Source: Paenibacillus tyrphae (GTDB lineage Bacteria; Bacillota; Bacilli; Paenibacillales; NBRC-103111). From it: a DNA stretch of 64,000 nucleotides. Position numbers and translations under genes: made by a program. Every line of letters starts with the position of its first letter. The first letter of the stretch is position 1. The notes under the pieces are model-generated. The model did not search any database and had not been told where the DNA came from. It was given only the letters and a program-made list of their open reading frames with translations. Location of the stretch: assembly GCF_027925525.1 (NCBI RefSeq), contig NZ_BSDJ01000037.1:1-64000 (forward strand), read 5' to 3'. Positions 53,452 through 61,803 of this stretch are shown here, one piece after another.

Positions 53452-55227
53452 CTAGAATCCCTCCACCTTCCGGTTGCCTGTAAATTTGGTCGTCGTAGCA
53501 TGTCCCGCCTGCTGAACCCCGTCGGCACGGAATACTTTTTTCACCGTCATCCATAGGATTTTCGCATCCAGCATCAGCGACGGGTGGTCGGTGTACCATA
53601 CGTCCAGCGCGAATTTCTCTTCCCAGGAGATCGCGTTTCTTCCGTTCACCTGAGCCCAGCCGGTAATGCCGGGGCGAACCCAATGCCGCTTCTGCTGCTC
53701 CTCCGTATATAACGGCAAATATTCCATCAGGAGCGGCCTTGGCCCGATCAGGCTCATATCTCCGCGCAGCACGTTGAACAGCTGAGGCAGCTCGTCCATA
53801 CTTGTTTTGCGCAGCAGCTTGCCGAAGGTGGTCAGCCGTTCGGAGTCCGGCAACAGCTCGCCCTTGCTGTCCTTCCGGTCGTTCATCGTACGGAACTTGT
53901 ACACGTGGAACGGCTTGCCGTGAAGCCCGGGACGCTGCTGCCGGAACAGCACCGGCGAGCCCAGATTCAGGCGGACCAGCAGTGCGACAAGAACGAACAA
54001 AGGAGCGAATGCGATGACCGCCGTCAGCGCAGCGGTGAAATCGAGCACGCGCTTGATGCGCTGTACGGATTTTCGTTTACGGGCCGTTTTCTTCTGCTCG
54101 ATCTCCCCGTACATCCGGTGCAACCGCCCGACGACCGCCTGCTCCGTAAATTCGCGCTCGATTACGCTGCGCGCTTCGCTGCCGAATTGCTTCAGCAGCT
54201 CGTCGCTGGCGAACAGCTTGTGCAGAGCGTCGGCAAACGGCTCGGGCTGCTTATAAGGGACCAAAAATCCGGTTTCGTTATGCTTCACGAGCTCCCTCGT
54301 TCCGAGAACGTCGCTGGCTACCGCCGGCTTGGAAAAGGCCATCGATTCCATCAGAAAGCGGGGAATTCCTTCCTTCTCGGAAGAAAGCACGACGATATCC
54401 GCCAGCTTGATCCAAGGGTAAATATAGCTCTGATGCCCGATCAGCCTCACGTCCTCCTCGAGGCCAAGCTCCATGATCTTCCTTCGGATTTCCGCTTCGA
54501 GCGGACCTTTCCCGGCCAGGACGCAGCAGAAGTCATCCCCATGCTTGTCTTTTAACAGACGCAGCGATTCCAGCAGAAAGGCATGATCTTTTACCGGCTC
54601 CAGCCGGGCCGCCATCAGGATGATTTTTTTTCCTTCAGGGATGAGCGCCTCCTGCCGCACCCGGTCCAGCTCAGCCTGATCGATGCGGTAGCGGAACTCG
54701 TCCAGCCGGTTCAAGTCGACGCCGTTCCCCTCGTAGTAGACCGGCTTGCCCGGCGCCAGCTCCCGCAGCTTCTCCATATCCTCGCGGTTTTGCGAGGAAA
54801 GCGCGTCGCAGAATAGCGCGCCCAGCCTCTCCAGGCTGCGGTAGATGAAGCTGGTCACCCATTTCTGTCCGTCGAAAAACGGCAGTCCGTGGCTCGTATG
54901 CAGGATCATCGGCGTTTGGGCCAGCCACCCGGCCACCCGGCCAATCAGTCCGGCCTTCGCCGTATGCGTATGGACGATATCGAACCGCTCGCGCCGAAGC
55001 AGCGAACGCATCTGAAGGATCGAACGCAGATCGTCCCAAACATGAATTTTCCGGTTCATCGGCACGAAATGGAGCTTCAGGCGGTATCGTTTCATGAACT
55101 CCTCGTCATAACCGTCGGGAGACGAAATCAGATGAACCTCATATTCCGCCTTCTGCAGCACCGCCATCTTGTCCGCCAAAATTTTATGGGAGATGGCGCT
55201 TGTGCAAATATGAGCTACCTTCTTCAT
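53452..55227 (-). CDS. Fusion: GT4 glycosyltransferase + phosphoglycosyl transferase (PglC/EpsL-like)
   Basis: About 591 residues in two parts. Residues 1-375 are a GT-B glycosyltransferase with HTSHGLPFFDGQ, IILMAARLEPVKDHAFLLE and SSEKEGIPRFLMESMAFSKPAVAS. After a basic linker, a membrane re-entrant helix (VLDFTAALTAVIAFAPLFVLVALLV) begins a bacterial sugar transferase domain with FRQQRPGLHGKPFHVYKFRTM, LRKTSMDELPQLFNVLRGDMSLIGPRP and GWAQVNGRN. The C-terminal half should load the first sugar phosphate onto undecaprenyl phosphate and the N-terminal half could add the next sugar. Overlap with the epimerase is 4 bases. Confidence 0.92.
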   Translation of the reverse strand: MKKVAHICTSAISHKILADKMAVLQKAEYEVHLISSPDGYDEEFMKRYRLKLHFVPMNRKIHVWDDLRSILQMRSLLRRERFDIVHTHTAKAGLIGRVAGWLAQTPMILHTSHGLPFFDGQKWVTSFIYRSLERLGALFCDALSSQNREDMEKLRELAPGKPVYYEGNGVDLNRLDEFRYRIDQAELDRVRQEALIPEGKKIILMAARLEPVKDHAFLLESLRLLKDKHGDDFCCVLAGKGPLEAEIRRKIMELGLEEDVRLIGHQSYIYPWIKLADIVVLSSEKEGIPRFLMESMAFSKPAVASDVLGTRELVKHNETGFLVPYKQPEPFADALHKLFASDELLKQFGSEARSVIEREFTEQAVVGRLHRMYGEIEQKKTARKRKSVQRIKRVLDFTAALTAVIAFAPLFVLVALLVRLNLGSPVLFRQQRPGLHGKPFHVYKFRTMNDRKDSKGELLPDSERLTTFGKLLRKTSMDELPQLFNVLRGDMSLIGPRPLLMEYLPLYTEEQQKRHWVRPGITGWAQVNGRNAISWEEKFALDVWYTDHPSLMLDAKILWMTVKKVFRADGVQQAGHATTTKFTGNRKVEGF

Positions 55228-56240
55228 ACGGTTACCTCTCGATAATATTGGCAGTACCAATTGGTAAACGCCTTAATTCCGGTCTCGATGCTAATCTTGG
55301 GCGTGAAGCCGACTTCGCGCGCCAGCTCGTCGATATCGGCATACGTCGCCTGCACGTCGCCGGGCTGCATCGGCTTGAATTCGATCACCGCCTCTTTGCC
55401 GAGACATTCCTCGATCGTATGAATGAACTTCATCAGAGGAATCGGCCGGTTGTTGCCGATATTATAAATTTTATAGGGCGCGTACGAGGAGGACGGGTCC
55501 GGCTCCATCCGGTTCCAGTTATCGTTGTGCACCGGAGGACGGAAGAGCAGACGCACGATGCCTTGTACGATATCGTCGATATAAGTGAAGTCGCGCATCA
55601 TCTGGCCTTCGTTAAACACTTGAATCGGCTTGCCCTCCATAATCGCCTTGGTGAACGAGAAATACGCCATATCCGGCCTGCCCCAAGGTCCGTACACCGT
55701 GAAGAAGCGCAAGCCCGTTGTCGGCAGCCCGTACAGATGGCTGTACGTATGGGCCATCAGCTCGTTTGCTTTTTTCGTGGCTGCATACAGGCTGACCGGA
55801 TGATTGACCGCATCCGTCGTGGAGAACGGCATTTTCACATTCGCCCCGTAGACCGAGCTGGAGGACGCATAGATGAGATGCGGAATGCGATGTTTGCGGG
55901 AGCTCTCCAGCATATGCATGAAGCCGGTAATGTTGGAGTCGATGTACGCCCCCGGATTAACCATGGAATACCGCACGCCGGCTTGGGCTGCAAGATGAAC
56001 GACCGCTGCAAAATCATGGGAAGCGAACAACGCATCGAGCGACTTTTGATCGCGCAGGTCGAAGTTGTAATGAGCATAAGCGTCATACTCGAGCAATCCC
56101 TTTAGCCGGTCTTCCTTCAACCTGACGTCGTAATAGTCGTTTAAGCAGTCCACTCCCACCACCGAGAAGCCTTCCTGAAGCAGCTTCGCCGATAGATGAT
56201 ACCCGATAAAACCTGCGGATCCGGTGACTAAAATTTTCAT
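55224..56240 (-). CDS. NAD-dependent UDP-sugar epimerase (UDP-glucuronate 4-epimerase type)
   Basis: Extended SDR of about 338 residues. NAD motif MKILVTGSAGFIGYHLSAKL, the early signature DCLNDYYDVRLKEDRL typical of UDP-glucuronate 4-epimerases, HLAAQAGVRYSMVNP, catalytic YAATKK and RFFTVYGPWGRPDMAYF. It would convert UDP-glucuronate from the ugd product to UDP-galacturonate. The start at 56240 is in the ATGA overlap with the upstream glycosyltransferase. Confidence 0.92.
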   Translation of the reverse strand: MKILVTGSAGFIGYHLSAKLLQEGFSVVGVDCLNDYYDVRLKEDRLKGLLEYDAYAHYNFDLRDQKSLDALFASHDFAAVVHLAAQAGVRYSMVNPGAYIDSNITGFMHMLESSRKHRIPHLIYASSSSVYGANVKMPFSTTDAVNHPVSLYAATKKANELMAHTYSHLYGLPTTGLRFFTVYGPWGRPDMAYFSFTKAIMEGKPIQVFNEGQMMRDFTYIDDIVQGIVRLLFRPPVHNDNWNRMEPDPSSSYAPYKIYNIGNNRPIPLMKFIHTIEECLGKEAVIEFKPMQPGDVQATYADIDELAREVGFTPKISIETGIKAFTNWYCQYYREVTV

Positions 56241-57433
56241 CGCTGCGTCTTCCCTTCTTTTACGAATTGAGAAAACTTTTCCCAAAATTCCTGCCGTTCC
56301 TGATCCAGCTGGTTTTTCGTATAGTTCCCCGCTTTCCGGTAGTTTGCTTGCGCTTGCTCGGCCATCCAGCGCGTATCGGAGATATATTGCTCAATCAGCC
56401 GGGCCAGATGCTTGTCATTGCCAGGCTTATGCAGATACCGCGGATCGATAAGCTCCGGAATGCCCCCGGCTGTCGACCCGATCACCGGACATCCCCGGCT
56501 CATCGCCTCGACCGTCGCTCTCGGCAAGCCTTCCTGGAAGCTCGGCTGCAAGTAAAGATCCACTTGATCCAGCCACTCGAATACGGCATCGCCACTCTGC
56601 AGAACGCCGTCGAACCGGACGTGTTCCTGCAAGCCGAATTGGGCCGCCAGCGCTTCCCACGGCTCCTTGTCGCCTCCGCCGAGCACCCGGAACTCGAAGG
56701 CGGGCAGCTTCGACTTCACCCGGGCCAACGCCTGCAGGGCCGTCGCAATGCCTTTCGTTTTGCCGTTCAGATTGCCGATCAGCCCCAGGATAACGGGCTT
56801 CGCCCCGGCTTCGATCTTGCGGAGACGCCGTTCCATTACCTCGGGGCACAGCTCCGGAATTTCCACATCGGAGCAGCCTTCGGTATATCCGCTCGTATTC
56901 GGATACCGGTGCTGCAAGAATTGTTTTGTCACGTAGATGGCAAACGGCGCTTCCTTCACCTGCGCTTTCGTCTTCAACGTCGCAATGGGCGCATACGCCT
57001 TCCCCTGCAGATTGCCGTAATTCCACAGCGCATCCCAAGCGCAGGCAACCATTTCCACGGCAAAAGGCTTCTTGAGCTTCTTGGCGATCGCCACTGCTTC
57101 CGAGCCGATTTCGCTTGGCAGCCGGGCGATCACCGCATCCGACTGCGCGATCGATTCGGTCAGGACGCGCTCGATATAGCCTTTTTTCGTCAGCTTGTTC
57201 ACCGGATTGCTGAGGGAAGGCAGCACGACAAATTCCACATTTTTGCCGCTTGATAAGCTTTTATTCGCAATTTCCGTTTCCGAAGATATTTTTTTCGCCC
57301 GGGACGCTACCGTAATTTCGTCGAATACGGTCAAATACCGTTCCCATACCGAGTAGGGGAGCTTTCCGCTGGAAAAAAATTTCCCAGAATCGTTAAAGTA
57401 AAACGTATGGTCATGCGCCCATAATACCTTCAT
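56237..57433 (-). CDS. GT4-family glycosyltransferase
   Basis: A 398-residue GT-B enzyme. The C-terminal domain has PVILGLIGNLNGKTKGIATALQAL, FEFRVLGGGDKEPW and LYLQPSFQEGLPRATVEAMSRGCPVIGSTAGGIPELI, the nucleotide-sugar site with the E(x7)E-like pair. The sugar donor is unknown. It is part of the exopolysaccharide operon and overlaps the epimerase gene by 4 bases. Confidence 0.88.
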   Translation of the reverse strand: MKVLWAHDHTFYFNDSGKFFSSGKLPYSVWERYLTVFDEITVASRAKKISSETEIANKSLSSGKNVEFVVLPSLSNPVNKLTKKGYIERVLTESIAQSDAVIARLPSEIGSEAVAIAKKLKKPFAVEMVACAWDALWNYGNLQGKAYAPIATLKTKAQVKEAPFAIYVTKQFLQHRYPNTSGYTEGCSDVEIPELCPEVMERRLRKIEAGAKPVILGLIGNLNGKTKGIATALQALARVKSKLPAFEFRVLGGGDKEPWEALAAQFGLQEHVRFDGVLQSGDAVFEWLDQVDLYLQPSFQEGLPRATVEAMSRGCPVIGSTAGGIPELIDPRYLHKPGNDKHLARLIEQYISDTRWMAEQAQANYRKAGNYTKNQLDQERQEFWEKFSQFVKEGKTQR

Positions 57434-57447
57434 GGTCCTCGACCCTC

Positions 57448-58014
57448 TCAGATAGATTTAATAGGTTTTGCCGGGACTCCGCCGACAACGGTATGCGGGG
57501 GCACCGCCTTGGTCACCACCGCTCCGGCGGCTACCACCGCTCTGCTGCCAATGTCCACGCCCGCCAGAATGCGGCAGCCGCAGCCGATCCAGACGTCCGA
57601 TTGAATCGTGATCGGCGCGTATTTGACCGGGTTATCGCGAATCGGCAGGGCGGCGTCATCCCAAGCGTGCTCGAATGAAATCATCGAGGTCTGATGCGCG
57701 ATCGATACATCGTTATCGATCGTAATGCCGCCCCCCGCATCCAGATAACACTGCTTATGTATGCTTACATTGCTGCCGATGGAAAGCTTCTCCCATTGCT
57801 TAATCTCAACGGACCGGCCGACGAATACGTTATCGCCGCATTTCGGAATCAACCGTTTGAGCATGCAGTAGCGCGTTGCGAGCCCCAAGGGCTCCGGCAG
57901 CAGATCGGTCGCGTGCCACGAGCTTTTGAGCAGAGGCTTCGGAACGATCGAGAACAGCGCCGTAAGCAGGTTCAGAAATCCTTTGAAGCGATGAAATTTG
58001 TCCCTTCCTCGGAT
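57448..58014 (-). CDS. WcaF-like hexapeptide acyltransferase with no canonical start codon
   Basis: Trimeric left-handed beta-helix acetyltransferase of the WcaF type. [65 protein letters not shown] and [10 protein letters not shown] are clear. The first standard start is a TTG at 57888 (146 residues), which cuts off a protein-like N-terminus ([31 protein letters not shown]). The frame is open to an ATC at 58014, 9 bases after AAAGGAG, giving the usual length of 188 residues. Either ATC is the start, or an ATG has mutated or been misread. It overlaps the polymerase frame by 185 bases. Confidence 0.78.
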   Translation of the reverse strand: MRGRDKFHRFKGFLNLLTALFSIVPKPLLKSSWHATDLLPEPLGLATRYCMLKRLIPKCGDNVFVGRSVEIKQWEKLSIGSNVSIHKQCYLDAGGGITIDNDVSIAHQTSMISFEHAWDDAALPIRDNPVKYAPITIQSDVWIGCGCRILAGVDIGSRAVVAAGAVVTKAVPPHTVVGGVPAKPIKSI

Positions 58015-59257
58015 GGCAAGCCTCTCCTTTCTTGGAATGAACCGCTTTTGGCCGGAATAGCCACGCGAGCGTATACGCGTTCATCATGTACAGAATGGGC
58101 ACGACAGGCACTTTTTTCCGGACCATGTTATCCCCGATCGTCCCTACTCCGTATTCCAGATTCCGCTCGGTCACGGTGACGAAGCCGACCAATACCAGCG
58201 TGCAGCCGAAGGTGAACAGCAGAATCAGGCACATCGCAAAAAACGAACGCGTCTCCTTATGGCGCAGGAATACGATCATGGACAACCCGAACGAAATCAT
58301 CATGTAGACCGCCTCCGCCGTACGCATCACAAACTCCATATCCCAATTGAACGCTTTGAACGGATTCGGAGAGATGAACAGAAAGACCGTGAGCATGAAG
58401 GAATTCAGAAGCCCGGTCGGCCCCACCTTCCAGAACACGACCCCCAGCGCACCGATGAGCATGAGCAAGGCGGCTTTAAAGTTTCGGCGAAACAGAAAGT
58501 AAAAAGACAAAATATACACGATCGAATAATCTCGGAGCATGGTTGTGTAGAACAAGACGATAATGAACAAAATGTATCTGCGGTTTAATAATAGTTGGGT
58601 GCACAGCAATCCCAAGAAGGCACACGTAATGTCCTTGCCGAACACGGAAGACATGTACATCAGCGCCGGACTTGCGAGCAGCCCGATAATCATCACCGCG
58701 TTATACGTTCGTTTGCCCGCCTCCGAAAGCTCGTAGCTGAAAAACCTGTCATTCAGCCGGTACGTCATATTGCAGCACAGCACGAGCAAAAAGGAATTAA
58801 ACGTAATGATGACCAGCGGATCGGCCAAATCCAGAAATTTATAAAACGGCATGTACATGAGCCCGAATACCGGATACGCTGAAGAATTCAGCCAGTTGGT
58901 CGTAATGTGCTCTGTCGCGTAACGGATAAAATCGTCCAGCTGCGGATAGAACGTCACCTGCCGGAAATAGCCTCTGGCGTCGGGACCGAATAAAGGGTCC
59001 GTCGTCAGCGCGTAAATCCATTTTCCGATCAGCATCACCATGAGCCCGATATAGAGCACGGCCGGCTGGTTGGGCCACTTCAGCATGACGAAAAAGGGTA
59101 GCAGCAAAGTAAAGAAAAAGACAAGCCCGACATCGAGGTCCCACTGGGTTACCCATTTGGTCGACAAGATCAACAGGGCGGCGTACATCCATAGCAGCAT
59201 CGTTTGCACCAAGGGGTTATCCCTTGCAGGCGGCAGGTCAACCTTCCGTTCAAGCAT
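57830..59257 (-). CDS. Polysaccharide polymerase-like (Wzy-type) membrane protein
   Basis: About 475 residues with ten or more transmembrane helices ([49 protein letters not shown] and others) and a large loop containing [20 protein letters not shown]. This is the topology of Wzy/EpsG-like polymerases; no fixed motif proves it. The last 60 residues ([21 protein letters not shown]...) are hydrophilic, not polymerase-like, and lie over the acyltransferase gene. The natural end may therefore be near 58020, with a frameshift or lost stop. It overlaps the upstream glycosyltransferase by 8 bases. Confidence 0.8.
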   Translation of the reverse strand: MLERKVDLPPARDNPLVQTMLLWMYAALLILSTKWVTQWDLDVGLVFFFTLLLPFFVMLKWPNQPAVLYIGLMVMLIGKWIYALTTDPLFGPDARGYFRQVTFYPQLDDFIRYATEHITTNWLNSSAYPVFGLMYMPFYKFLDLADPLVIITFNSFLLVLCCNMTYRLNDRFFSYELSEAGKRTYNAVMIIGLLASPALMYMSSVFGKDITCAFLGLLCTQLLLNRRYILFIIVLFYTTMLRDYSIVYILSFYFLFRRNFKAALLMLIGALGVVFWKVGPTGLLNSFMLTVFLFISPNPFKAFNWDMEFVMRTAEAVYMMISFGLSMIVFLRHKETRSFFAMCLILLFTFGCTLVLVGFVTVTERNLEYGVGTIGDNMVRKKVPVVPILYMMNAYTLAWLFRPKAVHSKKGEACHPRKGQISSLQRISEPAYGAVLDRSEASAQKLVARDRSAAGALGARNALLHAQTVDSEMRR

Positions 59258-60371
59258 GGTAAATGTTCTCCAGCCGCCGAATGCTCTCGCGGATATCGTA
59301 GCCGTGCTTTTTCAAGAAACGATGCCTCGTCGGCCAATCCGGCGCAGCCGAACGTCCCAGCATTCCCGTAATCTTGTCGACCCATACCTCGGGCTGCAGC
59401 TTAAGATGCTCCACCATGCCGAAGCTCAGGTCAGCTTCCGCCGGCACATGCTCCGACACGAGGCTGGGCACCCCGCCGGCCTGAGCTTCGATAACGACAA
59501 TGCCCAAGCCTTCGAATAACGACGGCAGCAGGAACACATCGAAAGCGCCGATAATTTCCGGGATATCTTTGCGGGCGCCCAGGAAATGGACCTGTCGCCG
59601 GATGCCCAGCGTCTCCGCAAGCCGCTCCATCTCCTCGCGCAATCTCCCGTCTCCGACCAGCACGAGCTGCGCCTCGGGGACTTTCTTAACCAATAAGGAG
59701 AACGTCTCCAGCACGAAACGGTGATTCTTCTCTTCGCTGAACCGGCCGATATGCCCCACCACCGGAATCGATGGGTCGGTTACGCCGATCCGCTGCCTGA
59801 GCCCGCTCCGATCCGTAGGCAGCTGCTCGTAAGGCAGCAGATTGATCGCATTAGGCAGCAGCTCCGTGCGGGTATCATTCCAGCAGCGGGCCCCGAAGAG
59901 CGATTCGCATGCCGGCCTGGAGCAGCCGATCAGATGCGTGCTGTGCTTTAAAATCAGCGATTTCATATAGTGACGGTACAAGGTGCGGAACAGCGTCGTC
60001 CGCTGTTCGGCATTCACCGTATGACTGTGGCATACGCGAACCGGAACGCCTATCTCCTTAGCGAGCTTCAGTACATACCCGCTGAATTGGAAAATATGGC
60101 TGTGAATGGCGGCATAGGGACCATTTTCTCTCACGTTATGCAAGAATTGTTCCCGAAACGGGCCAAGCCCTTTCCGGGGATGCGGCTGCAGCAGGATTTT
60201 CCCGCCGAGCTCGCGAATCTCGCGGTCGTAGAACCCTTCGCCTTCCAGCTGGACCGCGAAATGAAACTCGAACCGCTCCCGGTCGATGTTCCTGTAAATG
60301 TTCATCAGCAGTGTCTCGACACCGCCGGGATCCATTTTTCCGACAACATGCAATATTTTAATCGCGCTCAT
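59250..60371 (-). CDS. GT4-family glycosyltransferase (EpsF-like)
   Basis: A 373-residue GT-B enzyme. The start is ILHVVGKMDPGGVETLLMNIYRNID, with HSHIFQFSGYVLKLAK, VVGHIGRFSEEKNHRFVLETF, LVLVGDGRLREEMERLA and LLPSLFEGLGIVVIEAQAGGVPS. The closest known arrangement is EpsF of the B. subtilis eps operon. Donor and acceptor unknown. It ends inside the start of the polymerase gene. Confidence 0.9.
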   Translation of the reverse strand: MSAIKILHVVGKMDPGGVETLLMNIYRNIDRERFEFHFAVQLEGEGFYDREIRELGGKILLQPHPRKGLGPFREQFLHNVRENGPYAAIHSHIFQFSGYVLKLAKEIGVPVRVCHSHTVNAEQRTTLFRTLYRHYMKSLILKHSTHLIGCSRPACESLFGARCWNDTRTELLPNAINLLPYEQLPTDRSGLRQRIGVTDPSIPVVGHIGRFSEEKNHRFVLETFSLLVKKVPEAQLVLVGDGRLREEMERLAETLGIRRQVHFLGARKDIPEIIGAFDVFLLPSLFEGLGIVVIEAQAGGVPSLVSEHVPAEADLSFGMVEHLKLQPEVWVDKITGMLGRSAAPDWPTRHRFLKKHGYDIRESIRRLENIYHA

Positions 60372-60401
60372 CTTACCCTCCCGGATGACTGTATCCTTTG
60401 G

Positions 60402-61742
60402 CTATGATTTGCTTCCGATACGTCCCGGCATCCACACGCCGGTCACGATCTGCATGGATCGCTTAACCTTGTACATCATGCTGAAATAGCAGAACGCCGT
60501 CGACAGCAAATTCGCCAAGGCCGCACCGATCATGCCAAGACTCGGAATCAGCAGCAGATTAAACGCCACATTCAGAACGGTAGAAATCATCAAGATCCGG
60601 CTGGACGCGCGCTGCTGCCCGGTCATCGTCATGACCGTTCCGGATTGTCCGCAATACGAATGAACGAGATGGCTCAGCGACAGAAGAATCAATGCGGTCG
60701 TCCCCGCTTTGAACTCTTCTCCGAACAGTCCCAAAATCCATTGGCCCAGCAACAAAATCGTCAGGAACACCAGACCGGCGAAGGCGAACCCCGATCGGCC
60801 GGACAGCGTGCATACCTTTTGCATTTGCTTCAAGTCGCCCTTGGCATAGGACTCCGAAATCATCGGGGCCGCAATCATATTGATCGACGTGATCGCAAAC
60901 GAAACCATCGTCGCGATCCGCACGGCCGCCGAGAAAATACCGGACTCGCTCGTGCCGTGCATCATACCGATCATCACGACGCTAAGCTGTCCCAAAATCA
61001 GATACATGCCCGAATTCACCATCAAGGACGTCGATTCCGACAGCCAATGCTTCGTTTGAAACCGGTGCGGATGCCCTTTCGTATGCGGCGTCAGCTTCCG
61101 GTTAAGCACCCAGGCCCCGAATAAATACGACAGCAGCATCGACCCGACGAAGATGACCATCGCTTCGAAAGCGCCGGCTTTGACGTGAAATAGAACCGTG
61201 TAAGCATACAAAATGACGATGCAAAAAACAGGACGCAGCACCTTCTCCGGCAGTTGGGCAACGAGCACTTCCTTGAGTGCCAGCAGCGAGCTTTGCCTTA
61301 AAGTCGCCGTCGCCATCAATGGAATGATCAGCAAGCTGGTCAAAAAGGTGTAATAAAACTCGCCTCCGCTGTTCCTGTACATCACGTAAATGACCATACC
61401 GCTAATTCCCATCAGCACCAGCGACACGAGCAAGGTCAGCTGGTTCGCCCGGCGAAGCAAGCCCTTGACATCGCCCCACAGCTGGTCCGCCTTGTAAGAA
61501 GACACGAACCGGACGATCGCCGTATCGAAGCCGAGGTTGGCGGGAAAAGCTACGAAGGTGATAACCGTCATTACAAAAGCGTAATATCCGTAGCTGACGA
61601 CCCCGAGCAGCCTGGCCAGCACGACCTGCATCAACACGGCAAGCCCGACACCGGCCACATTCATCATGAACGAGATAGAGCCGCTTTTCGCAAGAATTCG
61701 GGAAACGTTCGTTTCCGTCCGATGTAACGTCGTCTGTTTCAT
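60402..61742 (-). CDS. Oligosaccharide flippase (Wzx/MVF-type)
   Basis: A 446-residue membrane protein with about 12 to 14 helices. Typical start: AKSGSISFMMNVAGVGLAVLMQVVLARLLGVVSYGYYAF, then FPANLGFDTAIVRFVSSYKA. The MATE/MVF fold repeats in the second half (SESGIFSAAVRIATMVSFAITSINMIAAPMISESYAKGD). It should move lipid-linked repeat units across the membrane for polymerisation. 30 bases separate it from the following gene. Confidence 0.92.
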   Translation of the reverse strand: MKQTTLHRTETNVSRILAKSGSISFMMNVAGVGLAVLMQVVLARLLGVVSYGYYAFVMTVITFVAFPANLGFDTAIVRFVSSYKADQLWGDVKGLLRRANQLTLLVSLVLMGISGMVIYVMYRNSGGEFYYTFLTSLLIIPLMATATLRQSSLLALKEVLVAQLPEKVLRPVFCIVILYAYTVLFHVKAGAFEAMVIFVGSMLLSYLFGAWVLNRKLTPHTKGHPHRFQTKHWLSESTSLMVNSGMYLILGQLSVVMIGMMHGTSESGIFSAAVRIATMVSFAITSINMIAAPMISESYAKGDLKQMQKVCTLSGRSGFAFAGLVFLTILLLGQWILGLFGEEFKAGTTALILLSLSHLVHSYCGQSGTVMTMTGQQRASSRILMISTVLNVAFNLLLIPSLGMIGAALANLLSTAFCYFSMMYKVKRSMQIVTGVWMPGRIGSKS

Positions 61743-61803
61743 ACATACCTTCTTCTTCAGTTAGTCTGAATACCGGGAACGTCTACGGTCGTTTCCGAAC
61801 CCA

